Assembly: GCA_023436495.1 (NCBI GenBank)
Contig: JAEZIT010000097.1
Coordinates: forward strand, 17,961 to 81,960
Length of the DNA stretch: 64,000 nt
Direction of reading: 5' to 3'
Source of the DNA: Acidobacteriota bacterium
GTDB taxonomy: Bacteria > Acidobacteriota > Blastocatellia > Pyrinomonadales > Pyrinomonadaceae
The position numbers were made by a program, and so were the translations under genes. The notes under the pieces are model-generated. The model was given only the letters and a program-made list of their open reading frames with translations, ran no database searches and had not been told where the DNA came from. Below are positions 63,976 through 64,000 of the stretch, piece by piece. Position 1 is the stretch's first letter, and each line of letters begins with the position of its first letter.

Positions 63976-64000
63976 CTAAGACAAATCGCGGCGCTTTCGG

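Overview
The window is a dense, moderately GC-rich bacterial chromosome segment with about 56 protein genes on both strands. I saw no tRNA or rRNA gene, no CRISPR array, no transposase and no phage gene. Several things point to Acidobacteriota, most likely the Blastocatellia/Pyrinomonadaceae side: many secreted peptidases of the S9, M16 and M28 families, a DUF5916 outer-membrane protein, a DUF4097 protein, betaine-lipid genes, and a four-domain ether-lipid type synthase. This placement is an inference from gene content, not from a marker-gene comparison.

Layout. 1-6600: end of a tRNA-dihydrouridine synthase gene, a small secreted coiled-coil protein, an S4 RNA-binding protein, a SurA-like chaperone, a zinc-ribbon/HExxH membrane protein and mfd. 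6700-10800: lysS, a small acidic protein, and the betaine-lipid pair btaA-btaB. 10800-16550: a minus-strand envelope-glycan cluster with a PHP hydrolase, two GT4 glycosyltransferases, a zinc-ribbon membrane protein and a lone MacB-type permease. 16850-24600: envelope proteins (DUF4097, DUF5916, a GY-repeat protein), a NUDIX hydrolase and a SAM hydrolase. 24680-34220: citrate synthase, PilZ, a DUF6986 enzyme, hicAB, radA, a PIN-TRAM protein with ispD-ispF, and pyrimidine-nucleoside phosphorylase. 34300-42320: a MacB-type ABC pair, a VWA protein, a BMP-type nucleoside uptake lipoprotein and its ATPase without permeases, a SemiSWEET/aminotransferase pair and coaD. 42400-47600: a TatT-like lipoprotein, a HAD hydrolase, an M28 peptidase, a LarA-like protein and two unrecognised small proteins. 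47611-57700: a 1468-residue reductase/AMP-ligase/ACP/acyltransferase fusion, an M16 peptidase, a GH47 mannosidase and an extended SDR. 57700-64000: a secreted protein next to a Tae4-like peptidoglycan amidase, an APC permease, and a class A beta-lactamase-like protein overlapping an S9 peptidase.

Themes. Two independent systems for unusual membrane lipids lie in one window: betaine lipid (btaAB) and ether lipid (ElbD-like fusion). A T6SS-type amidase sits without any secretion genes. A GH47 mannosidase keeps all the catalytic residues of the eukaryotic enzymes. At four places a start codon lacking a clear Shine-Dalgarno sequence follows an intrinsic-terminator hairpin and U-tract within about 0-16 nt, which suggests leaderless transcription or read-through control. 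Another 10-bp-stem terminator is embedded in the 3' end of the opposing btaB gene.
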